Assembly (NCBI GenBank): GCA_017939795.1
Contig: JAGBAA010000112.1
Coordinates: 1-64,000 of the forward strand
Direction of reading: 5' to 3'
DNA from: Thermoguttaceae bacterium
Lineage (GTDB): Bacteria > Planctomycetota > Planctomycetia > Pirellulales > Thermoguttaceae
DNA: 64,000 bases
The position numbers and the translations under genes are program-made. Below the pieces are notes generated by a model. It ran no database searches and was not told where the DNA came from. It saw only the letters and a list, made by a program, of their open reading frames with translations. Each line of letters begins with the position of its first letter. Position 1 is the stretch's first letter. Shown one piece after another: positions 8,520 to 18,075 of the stretch.

Positions 8520-9809
8520 TCACTGTTTTTTAGGCCCGACGCTGAATGTCAGCGCATGAGTCAAAGGAAAACGGGTCAGGTATGCGTGAATCTCATCCAG
8601 TGTGATGGACCGAAGGAGGGCGTTTTCCTCTTCCACCGTTCGATATTCCCGGGCGAGAGCCCATTCGCACCCGATCCCGAAAAGACGGTTCCACGCTTTC
8701 TCGCTCCCCAAGATCATCCCCGTCGCCAGCCGATTTTTCGCCAAAGCCAATTCTTCTTCAGAAATGCCGCCGTTTTCCGCATCACGATAAATGGCCTCGG
8801 TCCGTTTCCGGTTTTCCAACGCCTCATCGGGATCGCAGGCCAGACTGGTGCTGAAGAAACCGGCGTCGGAGAATTCCGTAAATCCGAGGACCGCGTGCTC
8901 CGCCCGGCCGGAATCGACAAACTCCCAGTAAAGCCGGCTTCCGGAATCGTCCCCGAGAATGGAGGCGATCAGACGGCCGGCAAGCCGTTCGCGCATGGAA
9001 GAAACTCCCGAGGCACTGCACGAAAGAAGGTACTGCTGAGCCGCCTGAGGACGCCGAAAGGACTGAAATCCAACCGTCGGCAAAAAAGGAAGACCGCAGG
9101 CCTCGGGAATTTGCGGAAATTCTGCCTCCAGGGAAAGAGACGGTACATTTTCCCACATACCGCAATATTTTTCTGCAAGCCGGAGCAGTTGATCAAAATC
9201 GACGCAGCCGCAGGCACAAAGGGTAATGTTTTGGGGCGAATACATTTTCTGCAGCCATTCACGGAGCTGCTCCAAACGCAGACGCTTCACGCTTCTGGAA
9301 GATCCCAGGACCGGATTTCCAAGCGGGTACCCATTGAAAAAAGTCTGCCGCATTCGGTCATCCATGCAGAAGGGCGGTTCGTTTTCGTACATTCCGATCT
9401 CTTCGAGGATCACTTCCTTCTCGGCAAGAAAATCATCCTCACGGAAACCGGGACGCAGAATGTCGGCGTAGATCTCCAGGCAGTCCTCCAGATACTCCGG
9501 AAGCAGCGTCGCATAAAAAATGGTCGCTTCTTCCGTAGTGCAGGCATTGAAAGAAATCCCCAGAGTGTCGAATTCCCGATTGACGTCCTGCGCACTGCGC
9601 ATCGGACTCCCTTTGAAGATCATATGCTCAAGGAAATGGCTGACTCCCGAAATATTTTCCGACTCGTACCTTGCTCCGCAGCGAACGAAAAATCCGATGG
9701 AGACCGATTTGGCAAAAGGTAGTCTCTCCGCCGCCACGTGCAGTCCGTTTGCGAGTTTTTGATGAAAAAATGAAGTCACGGCCGGTTCTTTTCCTTTCTT
9801 TTGACGCAA
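8520..9809 (-). CDS. M16 family zinc metallopeptidase (insulinase/processing-peptidase type)
   Basis: The 429-residue single-unit M16 protease has the inverted zinc motif HFLEH (His58, Glu61 catalytic base, His62). The third ligand is in KEVILEEIGMYENEPP (about Glu137), at the spacing expected for the family. The N-terminal half is the active M16A domain and the C-terminal half (about 190-400) the inactive M16C domain. There is no signal peptide, so it is probably cytoplasmic. M16 enzymes cut short peptides or leader sequences. It lies 13 bases downstream of the CehA-like gene and is probably cotranscribed with it. Confidence 0.92.
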   Translation of the reverse strand: MRQKKGKEPAVTSFFHQKLANGLHVAAERLPFAKSVSIGFFVRCGARYESENISGVSHFLEHMIFKGSPMRSAQDVNREFDTLGISFNACTTEEATIFYATLLPEYLEDCLEIYADILRPGFREDDFLAEKEVILEEIGMYENEPPFCMDDRMRQTFFNGYPLGNPVLGSSRSVKRLRLEQLREWLQKMYSPQNITLCACGCVDFDQLLRLAEKYCGMWENVPSLSLEAEFPQIPEACGLPFLPTVGFQSFRRPQAAQQYLLSCSASGVSSMRERLAGRLIASILGDDSGSRLYWEFVDSGRAEHAVLGFTEFSDAGFFSTSLACDPDEALENRKRTEAIYRDAENGGISEEELALAKNRLATGMILGSEKAWNRLFGIGCEWALAREYRTVEEENALLRSITLDEIHAYLTRFPLTHALTFSVGPKKQ

Positions 9810-9822
9810 AGGTTTGGTCCAT

Positions 9823-11751
9823 TCAGTCTTCCGCTTTTTTGAGGATCAGCTCCCAATATGCCAGCGCGAATTCATGAAGTTTTTGGAGTTTTTGTCCTTC
9901 TTTATCGGCAAACGCTCCGCGTTTTTCAAGGATCTCCATCCGTTTTTTCTGCCAGTTCAGGAAAAATCGTGCCGATTTCCGCAGGATCTTCTGCCTTCCC
10001 GCAACTTCAACATAGTACGGTGCCGACATGACGCAGCCGTATGTGTCGGGGTCGTCGACGCGGACACGAATGAGGAACCAGCCGCTTTCTTTGATCTCAA
10101 GCATGGGAAGACGCCCGGTCTCGGCATAGTTTCGAAACGGCACGGAAAGGATCGTTCGGCCATTCATGACGACCTCGATGTACTGCGCCTTCTGCTGAAG
10201 CGTCAGCGTCATGGAAGGATTCAGCCGATCCAGCTCCCCTTCTCCCCCAGGAAAGGCGAACACTTCCCCGGGAACATACCCGTCGACCCACGGCTGAAGC
10301 AGAGGTCCGTTGGTCACGACACAACGTCCCGCCTTCAAAGCGTCCCACCACATTTTCCGGTCAAACCCGGCATTCGCCCCCTCGTACTGAAAGCCGGTCC
10401 GGTCCGCACGGGCGGCATATTCGTCCGGATCTACAAAAACGTACATTCGATTGGATCCCAGCGCATTCGGCGACATTCCCGAGCCGCTTCCGGCAGACGG
10501 CGGGATCCGATGCCCGGTATTCAGAAGATGAAAGTAGACCTCCTCCGTCCACTGCTGACGTCCGCGTTCCCCGCGATAGTTCATGGGGGCCGCATCCGGG
10601 ATGAATCCGCATTGAGAAGGTCTGAGGAAAAGATCTTCCCGCAGGTCCGCCAGTGCAGCATCCTCTTCCGCATCGGTGTCCGGAGCTGCGGCAGAGTCCG
10701 GATCTGTTTCCCGGCGGGTCTCCTTTTTCTCGACGTACCGTTCCGCCTGGATCCCGCCGATCGGCCGAACTGCGGGAAGCCGTTTCCAGAGCACATTTTC
10801 CGGAAGCAGCTGATCCCGAAGAATGTGCGGTCCAAGGATCTGGAAAGAGTCCGCGATCCCCAGTGAGATCATCAGCGGGAGATCCCAGCTTTCCGCATTC
10901 TGCACGTCGATCCAGGCGTCGGGGTACTTCTGATGGATGGCGTAAAGCATCGGGACGGCACTTCGGCGGGATTCGAGTTTCAGACGTTCAAACGGAAGCG
11001 GAACTGGCAGGTTCAGGATCCCCGCACCGCAGGCGGGATGCCGAAGAATATAGTTCTGTGTCGTGAAGAGCCGATCCGAATCAAACCAGACTTCATCCGT
11101 TTTCGCAGACTTTTCAGCACGCTCCGTTTGCTGTGCAGGATCCCGTTTCGTTCTTTCGGAAGTACTCGGACTATCCAGGTCTTTTCGGCCGGAACGTTCG
11201 CGATCTTCCGCGCGTCTCAGACTTTGCGCCTTTTTCTCTTTCGCGAAGATCCGCTTTTCCGCTGACTCCGCCAGCGGCACGAAATGGAGATCGTCCGCCA
11301 TCATCAGAAGTTCGATGTCCGCCAGCTCGCGCATGACCATCAGATCGCCGGACCACCACCCCTTTTTCGAGAGGTCCGTGAAGCGTTTCAGAGTCTCTGT
11401 TTTGGCGTCTTTTCCGTAACGGTTCAGCACAAAATGTCCGGTCCGAGGCAAGTACTCAAATCCGCGTTCGATCGTCATCGGGTACGTTCCCAGAGGCCAT
11501 TCCAGCCAGATTTTCCCCGGAATGACGAAATGATCGTACCAGAACGGGACCTCATCTGCTTTGCGGGGGATCCCTTTTTCATTCCGAATGGAGACCCGGC
11601 ACGGGATCGGGCGGCGCGTTTCGTCGTCGACGATCTCCAGCGTAAATTCTGCTTTCTGCGCACTGGCCGACTCTGGAAAAAAAACTCCCAGACCGATGAG
11701 CGTCAAAAAACAAAACGCCCCAAAGAGGGATCGGGGATCTCTGAGAGTCAT
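9823..11751 (-). CDS. Exported CehA/McbA-like protein lacking the usual HxH metal motif
   Basis: The 642-residue protein has a signal peptide (cleaved near ASA-Q, residue 31) and a beta-sandwich region at 34-110 (FTLEIVDDETRRPIPCRVSI). The next segment resembles the start of the CehA/McbA PHP-type metallohydrolase domain found in many planctomycete exported proteins. Those normally read W-x-GDLHxHR with two metal-binding histidines; here the segment is WWSGDLMVMREL, with Met138 and Met140. A charged, probably disordered linker (about 165-230) interrupts the domain. Later parts retain features such as YAIHQKYPDAWIDVQN and WWDALKAGRCVVTNGPLL. Either it has lost hydrolase activity and acts as a binding protein, or its metal site differs. 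The family call itself is by resemblance. Confidence 0.65.
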   Translation of the reverse strand: MTLRDPRSLFGAFCFLTLIGLGVFFPESASAQKAEFTLEIVDDETRRPIPCRVSIRNEKGIPRKADEVPFWYDHFVIPGKIWLEWPLGTYPMTIERGFEYLPRTGHFVLNRYGKDAKTETLKRFTDLSKKGWWSGDLMVMRELADIELLMMADDLHFVPLAESAEKRIFAKEKKAQSLRRAEDRERSGRKDLDSPSTSERTKRDPAQQTERAEKSAKTDEVWFDSDRLFTTQNYILRHPACGAGILNLPVPLPFERLKLESRRSAVPMLYAIHQKYPDAWIDVQNAESWDLPLMISLGIADSFQILGPHILRDQLLPENVLWKRLPAVRPIGGIQAERYVEKKETRRETDPDSAAAPDTDAEEDAALADLREDLFLRPSQCGFIPDAAPMNYRGERGRQQWTEEVYFHLLNTGHRIPPSAGSGSGMSPNALGSNRMYVFVDPDEYAARADRTGFQYEGANAGFDRKMWWDALKAGRCVVTNGPLLQPWVDGYVPGEVFAFPGGEGELDRLNPSMTLTLQQKAQYIEVVMNGRTILSVPFRNYAETGRLPMLEIKESGWFLIRVRVDDPDTYGCVMSAPYYVEVAGRQKILRKSARFFLNWQKKRMEILEKRGAFADKEGQKLQKLHEFALAYWELILKKAED

Positions 11752-11879
11752 TTTTCCGTCTCCTTAACTTTTCTTTGATTTCTTTTGACTTTCCTTGGGT
11801 CTCTCTTTAAAATTCCCTTAAAGAGCCGAGTCCGCAAAATGATTTTCCGAAAAAGACCGGGAATCGCTTCGTGATCCGC

Positions 11880-13106
11880 TTAAAAATCGTACCAGAAACC
11901 GGCCCCGATCTGTTTTTCCCAGCGGTCGTAGAACTGGTACTGATCGGCGTGTCCCGCCATGGCGTACAGTCCGACGCGCATCGTGTGCTGGTAGACGGTC
12001 TTCCACTGCCATCCGGCTTCAAGCGCACTGTACGTCTCGAAATCCGTATCTTCGCTCCACCGGAAATGGACCGCCATAAACGGAGATCCCTGAAAATTCG
12101 GGAGCATCATCGGAGAGTATTCCGCCCCCAGTTCAAACTGCCAGGGTTTTGCTCCTCCATCGCAGTTGAAGACGTAGTCCCCGCCGAAATAGAAACGCCA
12201 ATTGGCGTCCGGCCGAAATCCGATCCCCCACGTGATGCAGTCGCGCACATAGTTGATCCGGTAGACCTCACCCGTTTTTTCGTAATTTTTGACGATCCAC
12301 TCATCCCCCATGTGCGAGCTGATGTGGTAGTATCCGAGCTTAAACTCCCAGTTCCCCTTGCGGAACGTCAGCGGCGCACCGACCCGGTAATCCGTACCGT
12401 GAAGGTCGCGGTCCCCGGTGAGCGTCAGACGCGCGATGGCGGCACATTCCAGATCGAGCTGAAATCCTTCGGGATAGAGACGGTTCGTGGTCCCGTAGCG
12501 GAGAAAATTGATCCGTCCGCCAAGAGTCGGATCCCAGTAGGCATCGTGTGTCGTGTCTTCATTGATGAAATGGATCCCGAGCCGGCTTTCACGATTACTC
12601 GCAAAATGGGCGCGATAAAGCGTTCCTCCGGGCAGTGCCTGCCAGGTCCACGCTTCACCAGAGGTCGGAAGAGGTCTCCCAAAACCGGGAATACAGGCGC
12701 GAAAAGCCGGATCCCAGTAATGGTACTGTTCTTCCGACGGCGAGTAAAGCGGCAGTTCCCCGGAAGTTCCCCAGGAAGAAGACATTCCGGCAGACGATGA
12801 TCCTGCAGCCATTCCCTCATCCGAAAAAGTGTCCAGCGAACCCGTTTCGGAGATCCCCGCAGCCGCAGCATTTTCCGGATCGCTTTGTCCGCGCAGTATC
12901 AGGGCATCTTCCGGTACACATTCCATCCCGGCCCACGGATAGCCGAGGCATGCCGCATCTCGCGTCATGACGCAGGGCACAGCAGCTTCCTGTCCCATTA
13001 CGGACCCGCAAAAGGCATTTTCTCCCCATATCGCAAAATGCGTCAAAATCGACACAATAAACAGTCGGGCAATAGAAATTTGATTAAAATTTCGTTTGAT
13101 CCACAT
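11880..13106 (-). CDS. DUF1207 family exported protein (probable outer-membrane beta-barrel)
   Basis: The 408-residue protein has an N-terminal hydrophobic export signal (about residues 11-36), a Ser/Gly-rich low-complexity stretch (about 75-115), and a DUF1207-type body beginning FGRPLPTSGEAWTWQALPGGTLYRAHFAS. The remainder alternates polar and aromatic residues (DANWRFYFGGDYVFN, WQFELGAEYSPMM, TMRVGLYAMAGHADQYQFY) and ends in Phe (FWYDF), as expected for an outer-membrane barrel. DUF1207 proteins are common in planctomycetes and have no assigned role. A 128-base gap separates it from the CehA-like gene. Confidence 0.75.
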   Translation of the reverse strand: MWIKRNFNQISIARLFIVSILTHFAIWGENAFCGSVMGQEAAVPCVMTRDAACLGYPWAGMECVPEDALILRGQSDPENAAAAGISETGSLDTFSDEGMAAGSSSAGMSSSWGTSGELPLYSPSEEQYHYWDPAFRACIPGFGRPLPTSGEAWTWQALPGGTLYRAHFASNRESRLGIHFINEDTTHDAYWDPTLGGRINFLRYGTTNRLYPEGFQLDLECAAIARLTLTGDRDLHGTDYRVGAPLTFRKGNWEFKLGYYHISSHMGDEWIVKNYEKTGEVYRINYVRDCITWGIGFRPDANWRFYFGGDYVFNCDGGAKPWQFELGAEYSPMMLPNFQGSPFMAVHFRWSEDTDFETYSALEAGWQWKTVYQHTMRVGLYAMAGHADQYQFYDRWEKQIGAGFWYDF

Positions 13107-13222
13107 TTTTTCACCTCTATAGTCAATTCCGTGTCTTATTTTACCCGATATTTAAATTTATGGAAAGAGCAATTTTTTTTCAGAAGTTTCCCCCCCCGCC
13201 TTTCATTTTCAGGCATTTTGTA

Positions 13223-13228
13223 TATAAT
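13223..13228 (+). promoter_or_regulatory. Possible -10 box of the response regulator gene
   Basis: A perfect TATAAT lies about 80 bases before the ATG at 13308. The matching -35 region is weak (TTTCAT at 13201-13206, 16 bases upstream). Confidence 0.4.
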
Positions 13229-13307
13229 GGGGGAATGGCAGAGAAAATGACTTCTGTGCTGAACCTGAAAAATTTAAAGAAAAAAGAAAAAAGTAGGATC
13301 AAGAATC

Positions 13308-13700
13308 ATGAACGATGAACTCAAAAGAGCCAAACGGATCCTGATTATCGATGACGACCAGGAAATCACGGAATCCATGCGTCTGACGCTTGAAATGCGA
13401 GGCTACGAGGTCTTCAACGCGACTGACGGCAATCAGGGACTGCTCATGACGGAGCAAAAAAAACCGGACCTGATCATCCTCGATATGATGATGCCGAAAC
13501 GCAGCGGATTTCTTGTCCTGGAAAATCTTCGCCGTACTCTTCCTGTCCCGATCCGCGTGATCATGATCACGGCAAACGAAGGAAATCGCCACAAATCGTA
13601 TGCTGAAACCCTGGGTGTGGACGACTACATTCGCAAACCCTTCCCAATGGACCGGCTTCTGGCGAGCGTTGAGCGTCTTCTTGGGAACTCAAATGCCTGA
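13308..13700 (+). CDS. Single-domain response regulator (CheY-like receiver)
   Basis: The 130-residue protein is a receiver domain with no output domain. It keeps the acidic pocket Asp15-Asp16, phospho-acceptor Asp59 (IILDMMMP), Thr88 (MITANEG) and Lys110 (YIRKPF). Stand-alone receivers act by protein-protein contact or as phosphate relays. No histidine kinase is adjacent. The following DUF3754 gene starts 23 bases after its stop, so the two are likely cotranscribed and may act together. Confidence 0.93.
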   Translation: MNDELKRAKRILIIDDDQEITESMRLTLEMRGYEVFNATDGNQGLLMTEQKKPDLIILDMMMPKRSGFLVLENLRRTLPVPIRVIMITANEGNRHKSYAETLGVDDYIRKPFPMDRLLASVERLLGNSNA

Positions 13701-13723
13701 ATCGGATCTTCGGGAGTTCCAGA

Positions 13724-14986
13724 ATGTCCATTTCCTCAACACTGAAAAAGCTGCTGATCGTCAACAAGGAAAACCTGCCGAAGCTGGAATGGCTCTCGGC
13801 AGGGGAACATTTTATTCCCATATACTTCACGGACATTCTGGACCGGGTCCTGAAAGATGAACGGCTGAACGAGGCGGAAAGGACGCATTTTCAGCTCCTC
13901 GCCCAAATGCTGGAAGAACACTACCATCTGGACTACCAGGAAAATTTCCGTCAGCTCAAAAAAGCCTTCGCGCCGTTCGACCCGGATACAGAAGTACGCT
14001 ATTTTCCGGAATATTCCGAGGAGTACCGGGAAGCGTGCCGAACGGAACTGCTGCATGGTGTTGAACGATTTCTGAATATCTGCAATTTCCGCGAAATGAC
14101 AGAGGAACAGACGGCGGAAATTCTGGAAGCGCGCTATCCCGGCATCCTTTCCATCAAGGTCGATATGCAGAAACTGGAGTTTTTCCGGATCTTCTACCGA
14201 GGCATTCGCCACGAAGAAAAAACCGGGAAGGCTCTCTGGCTGCTGAAGGAAAATTACCCAAGTCTCAAATTCAAGCGCATTTTTATCCTGGCCCGCTACA
14301 AAAAAGAGCATGAAAGCCGGATCCTGGTCAAGGTCTTTCGGGATGTCGATGTGGAAAATCTGAAAGTCGTCGTGCCGGAAGTGCGTCTCTGCCTGCCGAT
14401 CATTGACCAGATCAAAGTCGGAGCTTCTTTTTCAGGAGCACTGGGCACGACGATCATGAAGATCCTTCTGGCGGCAAGTTTCAAACTGGCGCTTCTGATC
14501 CCGATGCTCCTCACATTCGCCCTTGGTTTTGTCCGCTCGATCTGCGGATTCTTCAATTCCCGAATGAAATGCCTGAAGACCTACTCGGAGAGTCTCTACC
14601 ATCAGAGTCTTGCAGGCAACATGGGAGCCGTCAATCTGCTGGTCGAACAGGCGGAAACTCAGGAAGTCAAGGAAGCCTTTCTGGCCTACTTCATGCTCTA
14701 CGTCTGCCGGAAGGAAAATCTGACGATGCAGAAACTCGACAGCCGGATCGAAGCCTGGCTGAACGAAAATTTCGGATTCCATATTGATTTTGAAGTGGAA
14801 GACGCACTTCAGAAACTCCTGGACAAAGGTCTGGCCCTTAAACCTGCGTGCGGGGAAACAGGCGAACCATATTTCAAAGTCTACGATCTCCCCAGTGCAC
14901 TGCGGCGTCTGGATGCATTATGGGATGAACACCATCAGGAAAACCGTGCCGGAGAGACCCAGACCGACAGACTTGCGGATGCCTGA
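13724..14986 (+). CDS. DUF3754 (TMEM143-like) membrane-associated protein
   Basis: The 420-residue protein shows the DUF3754 core FYRGIRHEEK ... LKFKRIFILARYKKE...ILVKVFRDVDVENLKVVVPEVRLCLPIIDQIKVGASF, followed by one or two hydrophobic segments (about residues 240-275, IMKILLAASFKLALLIPMLL and neighbours) and a C-terminal winged-helix-like part (LNENFGFHIDFEVEDALQKLLDKGLA). Homologues occur in cyanobacteria, planctomycetes and as TMEM143 in animals, without a known function. It shares a transcript with the response regulator and ends at the hairpin at 15019. The DUF call is from memory of the motif set. Confidence 0.75.
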   Translation: MSISSTLKKLLIVNKENLPKLEWLSAGEHFIPIYFTDILDRVLKDERLNEAERTHFQLLAQMLEEHYHLDYQENFRQLKKAFAPFDPDTEVRYFPEYSEEYREACRTELLHGVERFLNICNFREMTEEQTAEILEARYPGILSIKVDMQKLEFFRIFYRGIRHEEKTGKALWLLKENYPSLKFKRIFILARYKKEHESRILVKVFRDVDVENLKVVVPEVRLCLPIIDQIKVGASFSGALGTTIMKILLAASFKLALLIPMLLTFALGFVRSICGFFNSRMKCLKTYSESLYHQSLAGNMGAVNLLVEQAETQEVKEAFLAYFMLYVCRKENLTMQKLDSRIEAWLNENFGFHIDFEVEDALQKLLDKGLALKPACGETGEPYFKVYDLPSALRRLDALWDEHHQENRAGETQTDRLADA

Positions 14987-15018
14987 TCCACACATCCTAC
15001 CCTTTCAAATCAAAAAAA

Positions 15019-15051
15019 CCATTCTTTTACCAAAAGAGAATGGCCTTTTTT
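15019..15051 (+). terminator. Terminator after the response regulator/DUF3754 pair
   Basis: CCATTCTTTT...AAAGAGAATGG with one bulge is followed by CCTTTTTTAT, about 30 bases after the DUF3754 stop. It separates this pair from the microcompartment operon. Confidence 0.75.
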
Positions 15052-15226
15052 ATGGAAATATTTTTGAGTCCAAGTCAAAAAAACTCTCAAAAACCGCAAA
15101 ATCTGTCAGCAAAATCAGCAAAAAATTCCAATGAGGAAGATTTCGGTAAAGGGAGACCGGAGGACAGACCGAGATTTGAAAAGATACGTTTAGTTTTTTT
15201 GAAACAAAAGCCAAAACGGCATAAAA

Positions 15227-15901
15227 ATGGATACATCAAATCTCAGCGCGGAATTTATTGAGCAGATCGTTCGCCAGATCGTTTTGGAATGCGTCGGCGT
15301 TCCCGGCAAACCGGAACCCAATCCGGCTCCGGAACTCGTGGTGAGCATTTCCGCACGGCATATCCACCTGAGCGATCAGGATGTCGAGACACTTTTCGGT
15401 CCCGGCTATCAGCTCACGGTGGAAAAGGAACTTTACCAGCCCGGTTTTTTTGCGGCTAAAGAGACCCTCATGGTCGTCGGACCTCGCAAAAGAATGCTTC
15501 CGTCTGTCCGGATCCTCGGCCCCACACGCAAACAGTCTCAGGTCGAGCTTGCGTTCACGGACGGTATTTCCCTGGGGATCCCGCTTCCGGTACGCCAGTC
15601 AGGCGATCTTGCGGGCACTCCCGGCTGTGTGCTGGTCGGTCCCAAAGGCGTCGTGGAACTTCGATCCGGCGTCATCCGCGCAGAACGGCACGTGCATATG
15701 CACCCGACAGAAGCGGAATACTACGGTGTTCAGGATAAAGACCGCATGAATCTGCGTGTCTATTCCGGGTCCTGCACGACGACTTTTGAAAACGTGCTCG
15801 TGCGCGTCGATCCCGGCGTTCATCTCGAAGTCCACCTCGACACGGATGAAGGAAATGCGTGCGATATTGACCACGCGGACCGGATCGAACTTTACCGCTG
15901 A
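15227..15901 (+). CDS. pduL: PduL-type phosphate acyltransferase, BMC cargo
   Basis: PduL converts acyl-CoA and phosphate to acyl-phosphate and CoA, recycling CoA inside a microcompartment. The 224-residue protein has two PduL half-domains with the zinc ligands visible: His45 and His47 in ARHIHLS, Glu107 in QVELAF, His155/157/159 in ERHVHMHP, and His203 in [11 protein letters not shown]. The N-terminal helix [17 protein letters not shown] (residues 7-23), joined by a Pro/Gly linker, is a typical encapsulation peptide. It is the first gene of the BMC operon. The ribosome site is weak (no clear AGGAG before the ATG). The substrate is probably propionyl- or lactyl-CoA made by the aldehyde dehydrogenase at 18499. 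Confidence 0.95.
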   Translation: MDTSNLSAEFIEQIVRQIVLECVGVPGKPEPNPAPELVVSISARHIHLSDQDVETLFGPGYQLTVEKELYQPGFFAAKETLMVVGPRKRMLPSVRILGPTRKQSQVELAFTDGISLGIPLPVRQSGDLAGTPGCVLVGPKGVVELRSGVIRAERHVHMHPTEAEYYGVQDKDRMNLRVYSGSCTTTFENVLVRVDPGVHLEVHLDTDEGNACDIDHADRIELYR

Positions 15902-15963
15902 ACCGAATAAATCATCGAATTCGATTACCCATCATTTAACCTGAAACAAAAAGGAAAAACGCA

Positions 15964-16266
15964 ATGGCAAAAACATTGGAAGCATTGGGAATGATTGAAA
16001 CGAAAGGTTTCGTCGCTCTCGTGGAAGGCGTAGACGCAATGATGAAATCCGCGAATGTTCAGTTTCTGGGCTGGGAAAAACCCGGATCCGGAATCGTGAC
16101 GGCCTACGTGACGGGTGATGTCGCCGCCGTGAAAGCCGCGACCGATGCCGGTGTCGCCGCCGCAAGCCGCGTGGGCGAAGTCTTGGCCGTTCAGGTCATT
16201 CCGCGTCCGTCGGAAGACATCGTTTCCCTTCTTCCCGGTCTGAAAAAGGACGGCGCGAAGAAATAG
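15964..16266 (+). CDS. BMC-H shell hexamer protein (first copy)
   Basis: The 100-residue protein is a single BMC domain: [26 protein letters not shown], the pore-loop region [23 protein letters not shown], and [16 protein letters not shown]. It is of the PduA/CcmK type that forms hexamers tiling the shell facets. A Gly-Ser-Gly in the loop expected to line the pore suggests a small polar pore. It has a short basic C-terminal tail (KKDGAKK). The 11 bases before the ATG (GGAAAAACGCA) recur exactly before the first BMC-P gene, which may matter for shell stoichiometry. Confidence 0.97.
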   Translation: MAKTLEALGMIETKGFVALVEGVDAMMKSANVQFLGWEKPGSGIVTAYVTGDVAAVKAATDAGVAAASRVGEVLAVQVIPRPSEDIVSLLPGLKKDGAKK

Positions 16267-16325
16267 AATTTCCGTCCGTTTCCAAACCCGTTTCATTTCC
16301 CATTTTGAATTAAAGGTAACTAAAA

Positions 16326-16595
16326 ATGCAAGACGCACTTGGATTCATCGAAACTAAAGGTCTCGTCGCTCTGATCGAAGCGTGCGATGCCATGTCGAAA
16401 GCCGCAAATGTCGACATCCTCAAGAAAGTGAACATCGGCGGTGCCTTCGTGACCGCGATCGTCCGCGGAGATGTCGGAAGTGTCCGTGCCGCGATCGAAG
16501 CCGGCGCATCCGCTGCTTCCCAGACGGGTGAACTGGTCTCCAGCCACATCATTCCTCGCCCGGCCGCCGGTCTGCTTGAGGCGTTCCTCGACTAG
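16326..16595 (+). CDS. BMC-H shell hexamer protein (second copy)
   Basis: The 89-residue single BMC domain protein (LGFIETKGLVALIEACDAMSKAANVDILKKVNIGG, then IVRGDVGSVRAAIEAGASAA and SSHIIPRPAAGLLE) is about half identical to the copy at 15964. The pore loop reads KVNIGGAF, less polar than in the first copy, so the two probably form hexamers with different pores. It is translated from an AAAGG site nine bases upstream. Confidence 0.97.
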   Translation: MQDALGFIETKGLVALIEACDAMSKAANVDILKKVNIGGAFVTAIVRGDVGSVRAAIEAGASAASQTGELVSSHIIPRPAAGLLEAFLD

Positions 16596-16758
16596 GCCTT
16601 ATTTCAGAAGCCGCAAGCCGACAGAAGAAAACGAAGTCTGAGATCCGGAAAGAAAGCGGGAACCTTCCCCGTTTTCCGCTTTCCTGTCCCGGGATCCAGT
16701 TTCCGTTTGTCTTTTCTGTCTTTTCGTCCCTTTCATTTCCAACAGAAGGACATTCCGC

Positions 16759-17955
16759 ATGAAGATCCTCGTCGCGAACATCGGCTCCACGAGCTTCAAA
16801 TATCGACTCTACGACATGACGAATGAAGCGCAGCTCGCCAAAGGGCGCATTGAGCGTATTGGCGAACCTCTCAGTCCGATCGAAGTCGAGGTCGGCGGAA
16901 AAACGTTCTCCGAAGAATTTCCGGTGCCGGACCACGGCGAAGCGGTGCGTCAGTGCCTCCGTCAGCTCACGTCTCCGGAAGTCGGCTGCCTGAAAGATCC
17001 CGCGGAAGTTCAGGGGATCGGATTCAAAGCCGTTCACGGAGGCCGCGTGACGGGAGTACAGATCATCGACGAATCGGTCCTCGCCGCCATGGAAGAGATG
17101 GTCGACATCGCCCCGGCACATAATCCGCCGTACATTGCGGCCATGCGCCAGCTGCGTGCCCAGCTTCCGGAAGTCCCGCTCGTCGCGGCATTCGAAACAG
17201 GTTTTCATGCCGACATTCCCGAAGCGAACCGGCTCTATGCCGTTCCGGATGAATGGATCGATGAATTCCAGATCCGCCGATTTGGATTCCACGGTGCAAG
17301 CCACCGCTACATCTCGGTACGCAGTGCGGAAATTTTCGGCCGAAAAGATCTGCGCATCATCTCCTGCCATCTCGGCGGATCCAGTTCCATCTGCGCGATC
17401 GCAGATGGCAAAAGCCGCGCTACGAGCATGGGCGGAAGCCCTCAGGGCGGTCTGCCGCAGAACAACCGGGTCGGCGACTTTGACCCGTACCTTTTGCCGC
17501 ATTTGATGAAACGTACGGGCAAATCGTGTGAAGAACTTCTCGCGATCCTCGGCAAACAGGGAGGTCTTTACGGTCTGAGCGGCGGCGTGGGGACAGACAT
17601 CCGCGACATCCTGGCGGCCGCGAATGCCGGAAATGAAAAGGCAAAACGTGCTTTGGACGTCTACGTGTTCGACATTCGCCGCTATCTCGGAGCGTATCTC
17701 GTGGAACTCGGCGGTGCAGATCTCATCGTCTTTACCGGCGGGATCGGCGAAAATCAGTGGAGTATCCGCGAAATGATCTGCCGTGACCTTTCGGAACTGG
17801 GGATCATCCTGGACCCGGAAAAGAACCGCGAATGCCGCGCATCAGAAATGTGCATCAGTGCCGGGGAAAGCCGCGTGAAGATCTGCGTCATCCCGACGAA
17901 TGAAGAACTCATCGTCGCCCGGCAAACGGTTGAAGCTTTGAAAGCCCGCAGCTGA
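16759..17955 (+). CDS. ackA: Acetate kinase family protein (BMC operon)
   Basis: Acetate kinase transfers phosphate from acyl-phosphate to ADP. The 398-residue protein shows the ASKHA phosphate motif near the N terminus (NIGSTSFKYRL), ETGFHADIPEANRLYAVP, RFGFHGASHRYIS, the GVGTDIRDI loop, the VFTGGIGENQ adenosine motif, and TNEELIVARQT with the C-terminal catalytic-region Glu. All hallmarks are present, and the length is normal. No N-terminal encapsulation helix is present, so it probably works in the cytoplasm on acyl-phosphate released by PduL, recovering ATP. AAGGA precedes the ATG. Confidence 0.95.
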   Translation: MKILVANIGSTSFKYRLYDMTNEAQLAKGRIERIGEPLSPIEVEVGGKTFSEEFPVPDHGEAVRQCLRQLTSPEVGCLKDPAEVQGIGFKAVHGGRVTGVQIIDESVLAAMEEMVDIAPAHNPPYIAAMRQLRAQLPEVPLVAAFETGFHADIPEANRLYAVPDEWIDEFQIRRFGFHGASHRYISVRSAEIFGRKDLRIISCHLGGSSSICAIADGKSRATSMGGSPQGGLPQNNRVGDFDPYLLPHLMKRTGKSCEELLAILGKQGGLYGLSGGVGTDIRDILAAANAGNEKAKRALDVYVFDIRRYLGAYLVELGGADLIVFTGGIGENQWSIREMICRDLSELGIILDPEKNRECRASEMCISAGESRVKICVIPTNEELIVARQTVEALKARS

Positions 17956-18075
17956 CCCCCCAGCGGGAAACGAAACGCTGCCGCAGGATACGTCAGCCGT
18001 GCGTCCCTCCCGTCCATTTATTTGAAACTTCCGATTTACCCTGACATTCAGTCCAAGATCACCCGGAAAAACGCA

